NCBI GenBank assembly: GCA_024330265.1
Contig: JANDLT010000019.1
Location: forward strand, 1 to 64,000
DNA length: 64,000 bases
Direction of reading: 5' to 3'
Origin: Pyrinomonadaceae bacterium MAG19_C2-C3
GTDB lineage: Bacteria > Acidobacteriota > Blastocatellia > Pyrinomonadales > Pyrinomonadaceae
Shown here: piece by piece, positions 17,543-27,243 of the stretch
Numbering within the stretch: position 1 is the stretch's first letter
Layout of the letters: the number at the start of each line of letters is the position of its first letter
The notes under the pieces: generated by a model
Told to the model about the DNA's origin: nothing
What the model saw: the letters and a program-made list of their open reading frames with translations, nothing else
The model's database searches: none
Made by a program: the position numbers and the translations under genes

Positions 17543-18675
17543 TGCGCGTCCTTCACATTTATAGCGGCAATCTCTACGGTGGCGTTGAGCGCGTTCTGGT
17601 CACACTCGCGCAACATCGGGATTTGTGTCCGGCGATGCGACCTCACTTCGCGCTCTGTTTCGACGCTCAATTAAGTACCGAGTTGGAAGCCACCGGCGCG
17701 CCCGTCCATCGTTTAGGAAACGTTCGTGTAAGCCAACCGTTCACCGTTTTACGCGCCCGCCGCACGCTCGCCAATCTATTGCGAAGCGAACAATTCGATT
17801 GCGTGATATGCCACTCGGCATGGTCGCAAGCCATCTTCGCTCCCGTCATCCACGAAGCGAAAGTAAAGCAAGTTTTCTGGCTTCACGACGCCATCACCGG
17901 AAGCCACTGGCTCGAACGCTGGGCGCGCCGCACGCCACCTGACTTGGCGATTTGCAACAGCAAATTCACGGCTGGCACACTGCCTAATTTATATCCCGAA
18001 ACGAACTTTGAAGTAATCAATTATCCGGTTGCGCCGTCCGATGAAAATCATTCGCAATCTGATTGTGTCGCGCTTCGTGCCAAACTTAGCACCGCAGATG
18101 ATGCGACGGTAATCATCCAAGTCAGCCGCATGGAGCGGTGGAAGGGACACGTATTGCATTTAGAAGCCCTCGCCAAAATCAGAGGTGTTCCCGATTGGGT
18201 GTGCTGGATAGTCGGCGGCGCGCAACGCCCGCACGAAGCGGCGTACATGGAAGAACTCAAACATCTTGCCGCCCGTCACGGAATCACCGACCGTGTTCGC
18301 TTTCTCGGTCATCGTACAGACGTTCCGAAACTCTTAGCCGCCGCCGACATACATTGCCAACCGAACACCGGACCAGAGCCTTTCGGCATCACGTTTATCG
18401 AAGCCATGTATGCTCATTTGCCCGTCGTCACCACCGCGATGGGCGGGGCGTGTGAAATCATAGATGAAACATGTGGTGCGCTTGTCCCACCGTTCGACTT
18501 TACATCTCTCGCCACCACCTTGAAGCGGTTAATCAAAAGTCGTGAGCTGCGGGTTAAGCTGGGAACAGCCGCGCCCGCGCGCGCTCTCCATCTCTGCGCG
18601 CCGCAAACGCAGATGAAGCGTCTCTACCAAGTGCTTGCTTCAACGCAAGAAAGACAAACGGCAGAAGAGAATTGA
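17542..18675 (+). CDS. GT4-family glycosyltransferase
   Basis: GT-B glycosyltransferase of 377 residues. Features: N-terminal SGNLYGGVERVLVTLAQ (Gly-Gly-Val-Glu acceptor loop), donor-domain start IQVSRMERWKGHVLHLEAL, and E-x7-E in GPEPFGITFIEAMYAHLP. Coupled on both sides: its ATG overlaps the upstream methyltransferase stop, and its TGA overlaps the TTG start of the next gene. A sugar-adding step in the locus is likely; specificity unknown. Confidence 0.9.
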   Translation: MRVLHIYSGNLYGGVERVLVTLAQHRDLCPAMRPHFALCFDAQLSTELEATGAPVHRLGNVRVSQPFTVLRARRTLANLLRSEQFDCVICHSAWSQAIFAPVIHEAKVKQVFWLHDAITGSHWLERWARRTPPDLAICNSKFTAGTLPNLYPETNFEVINYPVAPSDENHSQSDCVALRAKLSTADDATVIIQVSRMERWKGHVLHLEALAKIRGVPDWVCWIVGGAQRPHEAAYMEELKHLAARHGITDRVRFLGHRTDVPKLLAAADIHCQPNTGPEPFGITFIEAMYAHLPVVTTAMGGACEIIDETCGALVPPFDFTSLATTLKRLIKSRELRVKLGTAAPARALHLCAPQTQMKRLYQVLASTQERQTAEEN

Positions 18676-19526
18676 TAACCAGCCAACAGATTGCGCGATT
18701 ATGTTTGCCGCGAAATTTACGCAACTGGCTACGTTCGCCCGCAAAATCTTGCCGCTGGGCAACCGACGAAATTATGTATGCGATTGGTGCTGTCAGCACA
18801 ATTGAAATGCGTGGCGATTGGTCGCTGAAATGTCACCCCGCCGCATACCGTCTGGCGTATCGCAGTCAGCATGACGACGACGAACAGGTAGCGGAATTTG
18901 ATTCGTTCATCTCCAACGCGCGGGATGAAATGGTGTTCTTTGATGTCGGAGCGCACTTCGGTTTATTCAGTCTCGCGGCGATTCATTATGGCGGGGCGCG
19001 TGCCAGAGCGTTCGCCGTCGAACCTTCGCCGACGGCGACGCGCATCATCGAGATACAGGCGCGGCTCAATCAAGTCAGTGACCGCCTCCGTATCATTCAA
19101 GCATCCGCGAACAGTCAAGCGGGTTGGGAAGACATGGTGTCCGTCGGTGTCATCGCCGGTGGATACTTTGTCCTCCCAACCGAAAATCATTCAGCAAGAG
19201 AACTCACCAAAGTTCAATCAATCACGCTCGACGGTCTGGCTGAAAGTCAGTCCGTGATGCCGACTCACATCAAGATTGATGTTGAAGGAAACGAGGCATC
19301 CGTCATCAAAGGCGCGCAGCATGTATTGTCTCAATCAAGACCGCCGACGCTGTTTCTCGAACTGCACAATAAAATGATTAGGAATCAAAACGGTAATCCG
19401 TGTGAAACTCTTAACCTGCTGAAAAATCTCGGATACGAAACTTTTTCTCTGGATAAAACTCTGCTTCATCAAGAAAGTATTCTCGACAAAGACTTGGTAC
19501 GCATCATTGCCGAAAAGCAGTCATAG
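18672..19526 (+). CDS. FkbM-family methyltransferase
   Basis: SAM-dependent methyltransferase of the FkbM type (284 residues), commonly O-methylating sugars in exopolysaccharides. Seen: MVFFDVGAHFGLFSLAAI (SAM-binding motif I), AFAVEPSPTATRI, and the family block THIKIDVEGNEASVIKGA. The TTG start at 18672 overlaps the preceding stop; the next in-frame ATG, about 35 codons later, would remove the N-terminal helix but leave the catalytic core. Follows directly in the operon. Confidence 0.85.
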   Translation: MITSQQIARLCLPRNLRNWLRSPAKSCRWATDEIMYAIGAVSTIEMRGDWSLKCHPAAYRLAYRSQHDDDEQVAEFDSFISNARDEMVFFDVGAHFGLFSLAAIHYGGARARAFAVEPSPTATRIIEIQARLNQVSDRLRIIQASANSQAGWEDMVSVGVIAGGYFVLPTENHSARELTKVQSITLDGLAESQSVMPTHIKIDVEGNEASVIKGAQHVLSQSRPPTLFLELHNKMIRNQNGNPCETLNLLKNLGYETFSLDKTLLHQESILDKDLVRIIAEKQS

Positions 19527-19566
19527 CTAAATTGGTAGTGGCACGAAGCGTGGGTGAAGGCACGTT

Positions 19567-19674
19567 ATCTTTGCTCTGCGGTTCTTGGCGTTTTCACTTG
19601 GCGGTTCTTTGCGATACACGAAGAAGTAACGCCAAGGAGCGCAAAGATGGGAGACGCAAAGGAGCGCAAAGATT
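19567..19674. repeat. Type H inverted repeat (GCAAAG/CTTTGCG)
   Basis: ATCTTTGCTCTGCGGTTCTTGGCGTT on the left is answered by AACGCCAAGGAGCGCAAAGAT and a further GGAGCGCAAAGAT copy on the right. It fills most of the 227-base gap between the FkbM and O-antigen ligase genes. Related arrays of CTCTGCG/CGCAGAG units lie at 48677-48716, 49715-49822 and 57367-57456. Confidence 0.7.
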
Positions 19675-19753
19675 CTCCCGCCTTTGAGCCACTACTGCTA
19701 AATTTATATCCCGTATCGCAGCGATCTTTTGGACTTAGGTTATTGAACGACGC

Positions 19754-21157
19754 ATGAGAGAATTTGCCCGGTTCGATTTGAAAAACAGATTCGCGGCACG
19801 CGAACGTCCCGCCAGCGCGCAAGGGTCGTCAATCGCGCCCGTGCAATGGTTTCTGTTGTTTCAATTCGCCTGTCAACTAATCCTCATCTTCACCGACATC
19901 GGCACGCTTCGACCACTATTGCGTATCGCATCTTTCGGGGCGAGTCTGGCGTTGCTGATTTTCATTCAGGGGTGTGGGCGAAGGCATCCGGCGAGCAGTG
20001 CCGCCGTGCTAATTTTAATAATCGCCTTTATCTCGATTCTTCATCCGACGACAAACTCTTTAATCGGCGGCGCGGCACAGGCGGCGTTGTATCTCGCCAT
20101 CATCGCGCCGCTCTTTTGGGTATCACGGCTTGAAGTCAACCTCGACGGTTTGCGCCGCGTGGTTTTGATTATCTGGTTGTTCAACACGGCGGGCGCAGGT
20201 GTGGGAGTTTTACAGGTCGTGTTTCCGGGCAGGTTTCAACCGAATTTGTCATCCGTCGTGCAGGGCGTGGGCAAAGGCTACGTTGACAGCTTGATGATTA
20301 CGACGCCGGACGGCGCACGCACGTTTCGCCCTATGGGTTTGACGGATATACCGGGCGGAGCGTCTTCCGCCGGTTTCTACGCGATTCTGTTTAGCGTCGC
20401 TTTTTTGCTCACGCGAACCTCGCCGCCGCTAAAAGTTTTGTGCGGCGTGAGCATCTTCTTGGGCGTCGCGTGTCTTTACCTCGCGCAAGTTCGCTCGACC
20501 GTCGTACTCGCCGGAATCAGTATGACGGTGTTCGCAGGGTTGCTGGCTTCGCGTCTGCGGTTGGCGAAAATGACGGCGTTGGCGACGATACTCGGCGCGG
20601 TTATCGTCGTCGGTTTCGCGTACTCGGCGGTTGTCGTCGGCGATAAGTTTGAGAGTCGCTTGACGACTCTCACCGCCGAAAGCCCCGGCAGTGTATATTT
20701 CAAAAATCGCGGCATGTTTCTCCAACAAACGATTGATGAATTGCTGCCGCAGTATCCATTCGGAGCCGGACTTGCCCGGTGGGGCATGATGAATTATTAC
20801 TTCGGTCAAAAGTCGGATGCCGACCGCGAACCGATTTACGTCGAAATTCAATGGACGGGTTGGCTGCTTGACGGCGGCGTGCCGCTGATTCTCGCCTACT
20901 GCGCCGCGATCTTCATCGCCACGCTGACAGCTTATCGAATCGTCCACCGCACCTTCGATACCGAGTCCGATGAATTGATTATCTGGGGCGCGCTTGTTGT
21001 TGGCTACAACGTCGCCATGTTCGCCCTCACCTTCAGCTACACGCCGTTTATCGGGCAAGCCGGAATCGAGTTCTGGATTCTCAACGCTTTAATCTTCGCC
21101 GCCGCGAATTATTATACGAGCGACAGGCAAAATCGCACCGCCATGTTTCAGGGATGA
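19754..21157 (+). CDS. O-antigen ligase / Wzy-type polymerase family membrane protein
   Basis: Integral membrane protein of 467 residues with about ten to twelve hydrophobic segments and a large periplasmic loop between roughly residues 300 and 380 (around FESRLTTLTAESPGSVYF and FGAGLARWGMM), as in the WaaL/Wzy_C family. In a locus with Wzc and Wzx it is best read as the polymerase that joins repeat units in the periplasm, although ligases look the same at this level. Its last four bases overlap the start of the next glycosyltransferase gene (ATGA). Confidence 0.8.
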   Translation: MREFARFDLKNRFAARERPASAQGSSIAPVQWFLLFQFACQLILIFTDIGTLRPLLRIASFGASLALLIFIQGCGRRHPASSAAVLILIIAFISILHPTTNSLIGGAAQAALYLAIIAPLFWVSRLEVNLDGLRRVVLIIWLFNTAGAGVGVLQVVFPGRFQPNLSSVVQGVGKGYVDSLMITTPDGARTFRPMGLTDIPGGASSAGFYAILFSVAFLLTRTSPPLKVLCGVSIFLGVACLYLAQVRSTVVLAGISMTVFAGLLASRLRLAKMTALATILGAVIVVGFAYSAVVVGDKFESRLTTLTAESPGSVYFKNRGMFLQQTIDELLPQYPFGAGLARWGMMNYYFGQKSDADREPIYVEIQWTGWLLDGGVPLILAYCAAIFIATLTAYRIVHRTFDTESDELIIWGALVVGYNVAMFALTFSYTPFIGQAGIEFWILNALIFAAANYYTSDRQNRTAMFQG

Positions 21158-22278
21158 AAACATATTTGATTGTCTCCGGCGATTTCGTGCAAACGGGCGG
21201 GATGGACATCGCAAACTTTGCTCTTGCTTCGTATCTTGCCGAACAAGGAAATGAGGTTCATCTCGTCGCGCACCATGTTGATTCCGCGTTGCTCAATAAA
21301 CCAAACGTGACGTTTCACCGTGTACCGAAGCCTGCTAAATCGTATTTGCTCGGTGAACCGCTGCTTGACCGCGCGGGTCGCTATTGGGCGGCGAAGATTT
21401 CAGCACGCGGCGGGCGCGTCATCGTCAACGGCGGCAACTGTCTGTGGGGCGATGTGAATTGGGTACACTACGTTCACGCCGCATATACGCCGCACGTTGC
21501 CGGAAACATATGGCGGCAATTTAAGACGCCCTTGGCGCATCGTCGTTTCCTCGCCCACGAACGTCGAGCGATTAAAGGCGCACGCCTCATCATCGCCAAC
21601 TCTGAACGCACGAAGCGCGACATCGTCGAACATTTCGACGTTCCCGCCGAGCGCGTCAACACGATTTACTATGGCATTGACCCCGAACGCTTCCGTCCCG
21701 CAAGCATCGAAGAACGCCGCGCTGCGCGCCGCATGCTTGGTTGGAAAGTAGACGGCATCACCGCCGTCTTTATCGGCGCACTTGGCGATAGCCGCAAAGG
21801 CTTCGACACGCTGTTTGAAGCGTGGCAGCGTCTTTGTGCAGACCCGACGTGGGATGTTGATCTCATCGTCGTGGGCACGGGCGCGAAACTCTCCGCATGG
21901 CAAATGCGCGCCGCGCAGCATAACCTACGTATCCAATTCCTCGGCTTTCGCCGCGATGTGCCGACGATTCTCGCCGCCAGCGATGCCCTTATCGCTCCGA
22001 CGCGCTACGAAGCTTACGGACTCAGCGTGCAAGAGGCTTTGTGTTGCGGTCTACCTTCGATAGTCACAAGTTCCGCCGGTGTGGTTGAAAACTACCCTAA
22101 AGCCCTTAGCTCACTGCTGCTCGACGAAGCTAAGAGCGTTGAAAAATTAACCGAGATGCTGCGTCAGTTGCATGACAACTACATGCAACTAAAAAGCTGT
22201 ACCGTGAAATTGTCTGAAGAACTGAGACGTTATTCTTGGACGGAGATGGCGCGACGGGCATCGGCATTGATTAACTGA
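21154..22278 (+). CDS. GT4-family glycosyltransferase
   Basis: GT-B transferase of 374 residues: acceptor loop GDFVQTGGMDIANFALASYL, donor-domain start FIGALGDSRKGFDTLFEAW, and E-x7-E in YEAYGLSVQEALCCGLP. Its ATG overlaps the ligase/polymerase stop and its own TGA is one base before the next start, so it sits inside a tightly packed operon. Sugar specificity unknown. Confidence 0.9.
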   Translation: MKTYLIVSGDFVQTGGMDIANFALASYLAEQGNEVHLVAHHVDSALLNKPNVTFHRVPKPAKSYLLGEPLLDRAGRYWAAKISARGGRVIVNGGNCLWGDVNWVHYVHAAYTPHVAGNIWRQFKTPLAHRRFLAHERRAIKGARLIIANSERTKRDIVEHFDVPAERVNTIYYGIDPERFRPASIEERRAARRMLGWKVDGITAVFIGALGDSRKGFDTLFEAWQRLCADPTWDVDLIVVGTGAKLSAWQMRAAQHNLRIQFLGFRRDVPTILAASDALIAPTRYEAYGLSVQEALCCGLPSIVTSSAGVVENYPKALSSLLLDEAKSVEKLTEMLRQLHDNYMQLKSCTVKLSEELRRYSWTEMARRASALIN

Positions 22279-22279
22279 G

Positions 22280-23227
22280 ATGAGTGAGAAAAACGTAAGC
22301 TCCGACTGTGATGTTTCAATCATCATGGTCAACTGGAACACGCTGGAAATTACCAGTACCGCGATACGCTCGGTATTTCAGCATGTCAAAGATGTCACTT
22401 ACGAAATAATTCTTATTGATAACGGCTCGACAAAAGATGAAAGCACGAAAGAACTTCCGGCGCGTTTCCCGCACGTCAAGTTTATCGCTAATGGCAAAAA
22501 CTTAGGGTTCAGTAAAGCCAACAACCAAGGCACCACGGTTGCGCGAGGACGCTTCGTTTTGTTGCTTAACAGCGACACCGTGCAAATCGAAAACGCCATC
22601 GGTAAATCAGTCGCTTACATGGACGCGCACGCAGAGGTTGGCGCACTCGGCGTTTTGCACCTCAATAATGATGCTGCTCACACAGTGCAGCCGTCCGCTT
22701 TTGAGTTTCCACGACCACTAAATGAGATCGAAGGTCTACTAAAATTTTCAAGCGACTACCAACCGCAGTTGCCGGATAAAACTCTGGTGGAAGAAAAGGA
22801 TGTTGATTGGATTGTCGGGAGCTACTTATTTATGCGGCGTGAATGTTTAATCCAAGTTGGTGAACTAGACGAACGCTTCTTTGTCTACGACGAAGATATT
22901 GATTGGTGCAAGCGAACGCAAGCGGCAGGCTGGAAAATTCGTTTTTGGTCTGGTGCGTCAATGGTACACATCGGCTCGGCAACACATCCACACATCAAAG
23001 ACAAAACCTTCATGCACTTCAGCAGCCACTTAACGTACATTCACAAGCACCATACGTTCTTTGTCGCCGCGCTCTACTATATGGTGATGAATGTTCGCCT
23101 TGGCATGGCAACAGCAAGACAACTCCTCCGATTGCTCACTGGCAAAACCACCCCCGCTGACTTGCATGAGCGTTACCAAAGGCAATTGCAATTCTTATTG
23201 CTGCGCTCAAGCCGCGCCGGAGTTTAA
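22280..23227 (+). CDS. GT2-family glycosyltransferase
   Basis: Inverting GT-A transferase of 315 residues, similar in layout to rhamnosyltransferases: VSIIMVNWNTLEITSTAI, IDNGST, GKNLGFSKANNQG, the metal-binding LLNSDT, and FFVYDEDIDWCKR near residue 210. The hydrophobic stretch near residues 255-275 (FFVAALYYMVMNVRLGMA) may anchor it to the membrane. It is the last gene before a 276-bp palindromic element and an AT-richer block. Confidence 0.9.
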   Translation: MSEKNVSSDCDVSIIMVNWNTLEITSTAIRSVFQHVKDVTYEIILIDNGSTKDESTKELPARFPHVKFIANGKNLGFSKANNQGTTVARGRFVLLLNSDTVQIENAIGKSVAYMDAHAEVGALGVLHLNNDAAHTVQPSAFEFPRPLNEIEGLLKFSSDYQPQLPDKTLVEEKDVDWIVGSYLFMRRECLIQVGELDERFFVYDEDIDWCKRTQAAGWKIRFWSGASMVHIGSATHPHIKDKTFMHFSSHLTYIHKHHTFFVAALYYMVMNVRLGMATARQLLRLLTGKTTPADLHERYQRQLQFLLLRSSRAGV

Positions 23228-23231
23228 TTAA

Positions 23232-23507
23232 CTCACCTTACGCGGTTTTGGTTTTCAGCCTCGTTCACGAGGCTTTCCCGTAGGGCGACTAGCCACGCGA
23301 TTTATCGCGTGGTCAGCCGGGTAATAATTCCTCAGCCCGGTTCACCGGGCTTGTCATCCGCTGGCTTAAGCCACCGGGAGAAGGACGTTAAAACGCCCTT
23401 TGGTCTTGAGATTGAAAGCGACCACGCGATAAATCGCGTGGCTAGGTGCCGCCTGCGGCGGAAAGCCCGATGAATCGGGCTGTAAAATCTCAACCGCGTA
23501 GGGTGAG
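23232..23507. repeat. Type B nested palindromic element (copy 1)
   Basis: Ends CTCACCTTACGCGG and CCGCGTAGGGTGAG form an inverted repeat with one mismatch. Inside are the palindromes 23258-23273 (GCC-TCG-TTCA-CGA-GGC), a CCACGCGATTTATCGCGTGG pair mirrored later, 23335-23350 (GCC-CGG-TTCA-CCG-GGC), GGCTTAAGCC, GACGTTAAAACGCCC, GCCGCCTGCGGCGG and 23465-23480 (GCC-CGA-TGAA-TCG-GGC). The middle resembles the type A elements; the termini match the element at 55476-55689. No ORF. Confidence 0.9.
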
Positions 23508-23513
23508 AACTAA

Positions 23514-24458
23514 ATGCACTGCTGTCAAATATGTGGAAACGAGCATGGTAATTCTTCTCATATCGCTCGTGAAATGATGTTCGGCTTAGGCGGCGAATTT
23601 AAGTATCTTGAATGTGCTCACTGCGGGTGTCTCCAACTCCTGAATGTTCCCAAATCTATGTCTGTATATTATCCCGAGAACTACTATTCACTAGGTAACA
23701 TAAGTACTGTTAACTTCGGTCGTATGAGGAAGTTCTTTAGGCATCAGAAACATTCTTATTGCTTGTTCGGAAGGAATATGCTGGGAGCCTTATTAGTAAA
23801 ACGCGGAGGGTTTCCAATTCACTACGAGTGGTTGCGGGAAGCGAACTTGAACTTTAACTCTGCCATACTAGACGTTGGGTCAGGCGTTGGGTCTTTTTTG
23901 AACATGCTGCGCTCTGAAGGATTTACAAATCTCACGGGCATTGACCCTTATATAAGAAAAGATATTTGTTACGCGAATGGAATCAACATTTGGAAGAAGA
24001 CGATTGCTGAAGTTGATCAAGAGTATGACTTTGTAATTATCAACCATGCTTTTGAACACATGTCCGAACCCAGAGTTGTGCTGCGCGAACTACGTCGGAT
24101 TCTCAAGCCAAATTGTTGTACGTTAATCAGAATTCCAATCGCTGGCTCTTACGCTTGGAATAAATATGGCGTCAATTGGGTTCAATTGGACGCTCCTCGT
24201 CACCTGTTTTTGCACACGTCCAAAAGTATGGAGATACTCACAGCACAGACAGGATTTACGATTAGAAAGATCTTTCAAGACTCTAATGAGTTTCAGTTTG
24301 TAGGCAGTGAAATGTATTTGAAGGGACTGCATCTCTTAGATGAAACGAAAGCCGGTTTATTTCCGCCGGAGGTAATAGTGAGCTTTCGCAAAAAGGCTGA
24401 ACTACTCAATAAAGAGGGGAAGGGTGACCAAGCAGGATTCTTTTTATGGAAGAGTTGA
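23514..24458 (+). CDS. SAM methyltransferase with N-terminal zinc ribbon
   Basis: 314 residues. The N-terminus carries two Cys pairs (CQICG near residue 4 and CAHCG near 34) that would bind zinc, as in C-methyltransferases of sugar biosynthesis (NovU/TylC-like) and other Methyltransf_23 proteins. The SAM fold follows: ILDVGSGVGSFLNMLRSEGF, LTGIDPYI, YDFVIINHAFEHM, LRRILKPNCCTLIRIP. It begins six bases after the type B element. Codon choice is visibly more AT-rich than in the upstream part of the locus, which suggests a separately acquired block. Confidence 0.85.
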   Translation: MHCCQICGNEHGNSSHIAREMMFGLGGEFKYLECAHCGCLQLLNVPKSMSVYYPENYYSLGNISTVNFGRMRKFFRHQKHSYCLFGRNMLGALLVKRGGFPIHYEWLREANLNFNSAILDVGSGVGSFLNMLRSEGFTNLTGIDPYIRKDICYANGINIWKKTIAEVDQEYDFVIINHAFEHMSEPRVVLRELRRILKPNCCTLIRIPIAGSYAWNKYGVNWVQLDAPRHLFLHTSKSMEILTAQTGFTIRKIFQDSNEFQFVGSEMYLKGLHLLDETKAGLFPPEVIVSFRKKAELLNKEGKGDQAGFFLWKS

Positions 24459-24639
24459 AGTCACCCCTAATTATCTAATTTCCGGCAAATTTATGTTGAG
24501 CAACATCACGTCGAACCTCACCTTGCATAAACTCACAACGATAGGTTTATGAACGCGGTGTCAACATAATATGTGCTGCCTGCCGTAATAGTCATCGATT
24601 GTGATGCAGCATGAAGATGCTTTTCCTGCCGCCCGGTAA

Positions 24640-26205
24640 ATGAGTTCATCAAGTCAAACAATCATAACTGCGACGCCCATACGATTCGGCAAAGCAGCGC
24701 GAGCCATCGCTACCGGCGTCGCATCGTGGCTGCAAATCTCCGTGGCGACGCTGCTAGGCTTCGCGGCGACACCGTTGCTGCTCAAGTATTTAGGTGCGGA
24801 ACGACTCGGTGCTTACCGGATCATTGAGCAGTGGATCGGCTATTTAGGATTTCTCAGCATAGGCTTGGGCGCAGCACTCAGCGTGCTCATCCTCAAAGCG
24901 CGTAACCGACAAGATTTCGCACAAACGGCGGCACTCGCGCGAACCGGCATCCGCTTACAAGTCAAACAGATGCTGCTCTACCTTCCAATGACGATAGCAT
25001 TAGCGTGGGCGATGCCGTTGTTAGTTCCGGTGCAAGAAAGCCTCAGAACTGAACTGCGTATCAGTGCGCTCATCGGCATCGGCATTGTCGCGTTGATCTC
25101 GCCGCTTGGCATCTTCCGCACGATTCTTGAATGTTCGCAGTCCGGCTACTACGTCAACGCCGCATTGATTGTGCAATCGGTTTTCATTACGGGTTTGTCG
25201 GTGTTGTTCGGCTGGCTCGGCTACGGCATGTTAGGTCAAGCCACGGCATCTGTCGTCGGCTACATCGCCTACAACGCGCTGCTCGTCTACTTTGCCAAAA
25301 AATGGTTGACGGAGATGCGAACCGTCACCGCCGCAACCATCGAACGCGCCGAACTGTGGCGTCTGAGATTGCCTCTTGCGTTTGCCGGTGTCGGCAATCA
25401 AATCAATCTGATGACCGACTTTATCGTCATCGGGTATCTGTTCGGACCGGCTATTGTCACCACCTTCATCATTACACAACGTTTTATAAACTTTGTCGGG
25501 GGTTTTGCTACTTCAATTAGTGGTGTGAGTTGGGCTGCACTGGCTGACTTACGTACCAACGCTGATGCCAAACATTTTGAAGCACGTGTTTTGGAAATCG
25601 TACAGTTGATTGTCGGAGTCTGCATTACATTTATCAGTATCGTCGCTTCGTATAATCATCACTTCGTAAATTTGTGGGTTGGAAGTGACTACTATGGGGG
25701 TGATTTGTTAAGCGTTTTAATCGCAGTGCAGTTGGTTATCGTCGGCTTCGTTTGCTTCTTCGGTTTTATGATCGATACACAAGGAGACACAAGGAAGCGT
25801 GTTTATGTTAGTGCTATTGGATCAGTCTTCAACTTGGTGCTTAGTATCGTGCTAGGTCGCGCAATGGGTTTAAGTGGGGTCACGCTTGCTACATGCATTG
25901 CTTTTATACTAACGGACGCATGGTTTTGCCCTTATATCTTCTGTCGTGATTATGGAGTTCAGGGTACGAAGTTATTAGCTACTCTGTTTAGAACAGTGAT
26001 TCTAACCATGCCGTGGGCTATAACAGTGTGGGTTGTTGCACATCTTAGAACAGGCTCTCTGAGTTGGTCTGCGTTGCTCTTGGAACTTAGCGTGGTTATG
26101 ACATGCGCTTTTTTATATTGCTGGCTTGTCATATTCAAAACGCCGGAGCGCGAGTTATGGCGAGGTCGTTTGCGTGCCATGTCGAGCATCTTTAATAAAC
26201 CCTAA
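24640..26205 (+). CDS. Polysaccharide flippase (Wzx, MVF/MATE superfamily)
   Basis: 521 residues with about fourteen hydrophobic segments, the layout of Wzx-type repeat-unit flippases that move the undecaprenyl-linked glycan across the inner membrane. Typical pieces include ISVATLLGFAATPLLLKYLGAERLGAYR near the N-terminus and the conserved AWAMPLLVPVQ helix region. It is separated from the methyltransferase by 181 bases with no recognisable element. With Wzc and the Wzy/WaaL-like protein it completes the core of a Wzx/Wzy pathway. Confidence 0.88.
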   Translation: MSSSSQTIITATPIRFGKAARAIATGVASWLQISVATLLGFAATPLLLKYLGAERLGAYRIIEQWIGYLGFLSIGLGAALSVLILKARNRQDFAQTAALARTGIRLQVKQMLLYLPMTIALAWAMPLLVPVQESLRTELRISALIGIGIVALISPLGIFRTILECSQSGYYVNAALIVQSVFITGLSVLFGWLGYGMLGQATASVVGYIAYNALLVYFAKKWLTEMRTVTAATIERAELWRLRLPLAFAGVGNQINLMTDFIVIGYLFGPAIVTTFIITQRFINFVGGFATSISGVSWAALADLRTNADAKHFEARVLEIVQLIVGVCITFISIVASYNHHFVNLWVGSDYYGGDLLSVLIAVQLVIVGFVCFFGFMIDTQGDTRKRVYVSAIGSVFNLVLSIVLGRAMGLSGVTLATCIAFILTDAWFCPYIFCRDYGVQGTKLLATLFRTVILTMPWAITVWVVAHLRTGSLSWSALLLELSVVMTCAFLYCWLVIFKTPERELWRGRLRAMSSIFNKP

Positions 26206-26245
26206 TTTCTAGGCTGATTTGTAGTGCCTCTTTTAGAAGAAGAAG

Positions 26246-27181
26246 ATGGATTTAACCGTATCTTTGATTAACCATAGTAATCCTACTTTGTTGTTGGACT
26301 GTCTTCGCTCTATCTATGCAAACACCAATGGTATCGATTTTGAAGTGTGGGTAGTTGACAATGCTACTGACGGTGACGGGGTTGAAAAAATAAAAGCAGA
26401 GTTTCCAGATGTTAAATGGATTGTGAATAGTGAACGCCGAGGATTTTCAGCTAATCACAATCAAGTTTTGCTTAAAGCCAAAAGCCGATATGTTTGTATT
26501 CTTAATGACGATACGATTATTCACGGCAACTGCTTTCGGGAAACGATAAGCTTCATGGAAACAAATTGCGATGTTGGAGTTGTCGGTCCAAGAATCCTCA
26601 ATACAGATGGCACCTTACAAAGCAGCACATTTAACTTCCCCAGTCTTAAAATTGCACTCTTTGACACTCTTCATTTGCCAAATGCTTTTATCAGGTTCAA
26701 GTGCCTCGGAATTAGCGGAGCACAGTATGAAAATAACCCTGTAGAGTCAGATTGGATATTAGGTGCATGTATATTTGTTCGTTCAGTGGCACTTGATCGC
26801 GTGGGGCTTCTTGACGAAGAATTGTCTCCGGTAGTCTACATGGAAGATGTCGATTGGTGTCGTAGGTTTTGGAATGCAGGTTGGCGAGTGATTTATTATC
26901 CCGCTGCTATAATTACACACATAGGCGGTCAGTCCACCAAACCAAGTGTCATAGGTTCAGACAAAATGCGCGTTTTGCTTCACCAAGCCTGCGTTAGATA
27001 CTTTCGTAAACATCTAGGGCTAATCAGGACTTCGCTGCTGAAACTTATTTACATTATGAATATACCTTGGAACTTCGTAATGTTACTGCAATCTTTCTTA
27101 CGGAAGAAGAAAAAATTATCTGAATGTAAAGCAGAATTAACTACACGAATTAAGATAGCTGGAGTTAGTGCCTTGAGCTAG
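26246..27181 (+). CDS. GT2-family glycosyltransferase
   Basis: GT-A transferase of 311 residues: VSLINHSNPTLLLDCLRSI, VVDNATDGDG, RRGFSANHNQ, metal-binding CILNDDT, and VVYMEDVDWCRRFWNAGW. It is a paralogue in layout of the gene at 22280, but in a distinctly more AT-rich coding style. An AGAAGAAG purine run just before the ATG can serve as ribosome site. Confidence 0.9.
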   Translation: MDLTVSLINHSNPTLLLDCLRSIYANTNGIDFEVWVVDNATDGDGVEKIKAEFPDVKWIVNSERRGFSANHNQVLLKAKSRYVCILNDDTIIHGNCFRETISFMETNCDVGVVGPRILNTDGTLQSSTFNFPSLKIALFDTLHLPNAFIRFKCLGISGAQYENNPVESDWILGACIFVRSVALDRVGLLDEELSPVVYMEDVDWCRRFWNAGWRVIYYPAAIITHIGGQSTKPSVIGSDKMRVLLHQACVRYFRKHLGLIRTSLLKLIYIMNIPWNFVMLLQSFLRKKKKLSECKAELTTRIKIAGVSALS

Positions 27182-27243
27182 TTTGCACCTAACTTTTAGG
27201 GGGCATTTCACCGAAAGCAAATTCCACAAGACATTGAATACTT

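Noticed and set aside
23232-23507. CRISPR array
   Set aside because: Repeats are palindromic modules of unequal sequence in mirror order, without uniform direct repeats and spacers; no cas genes in the window.
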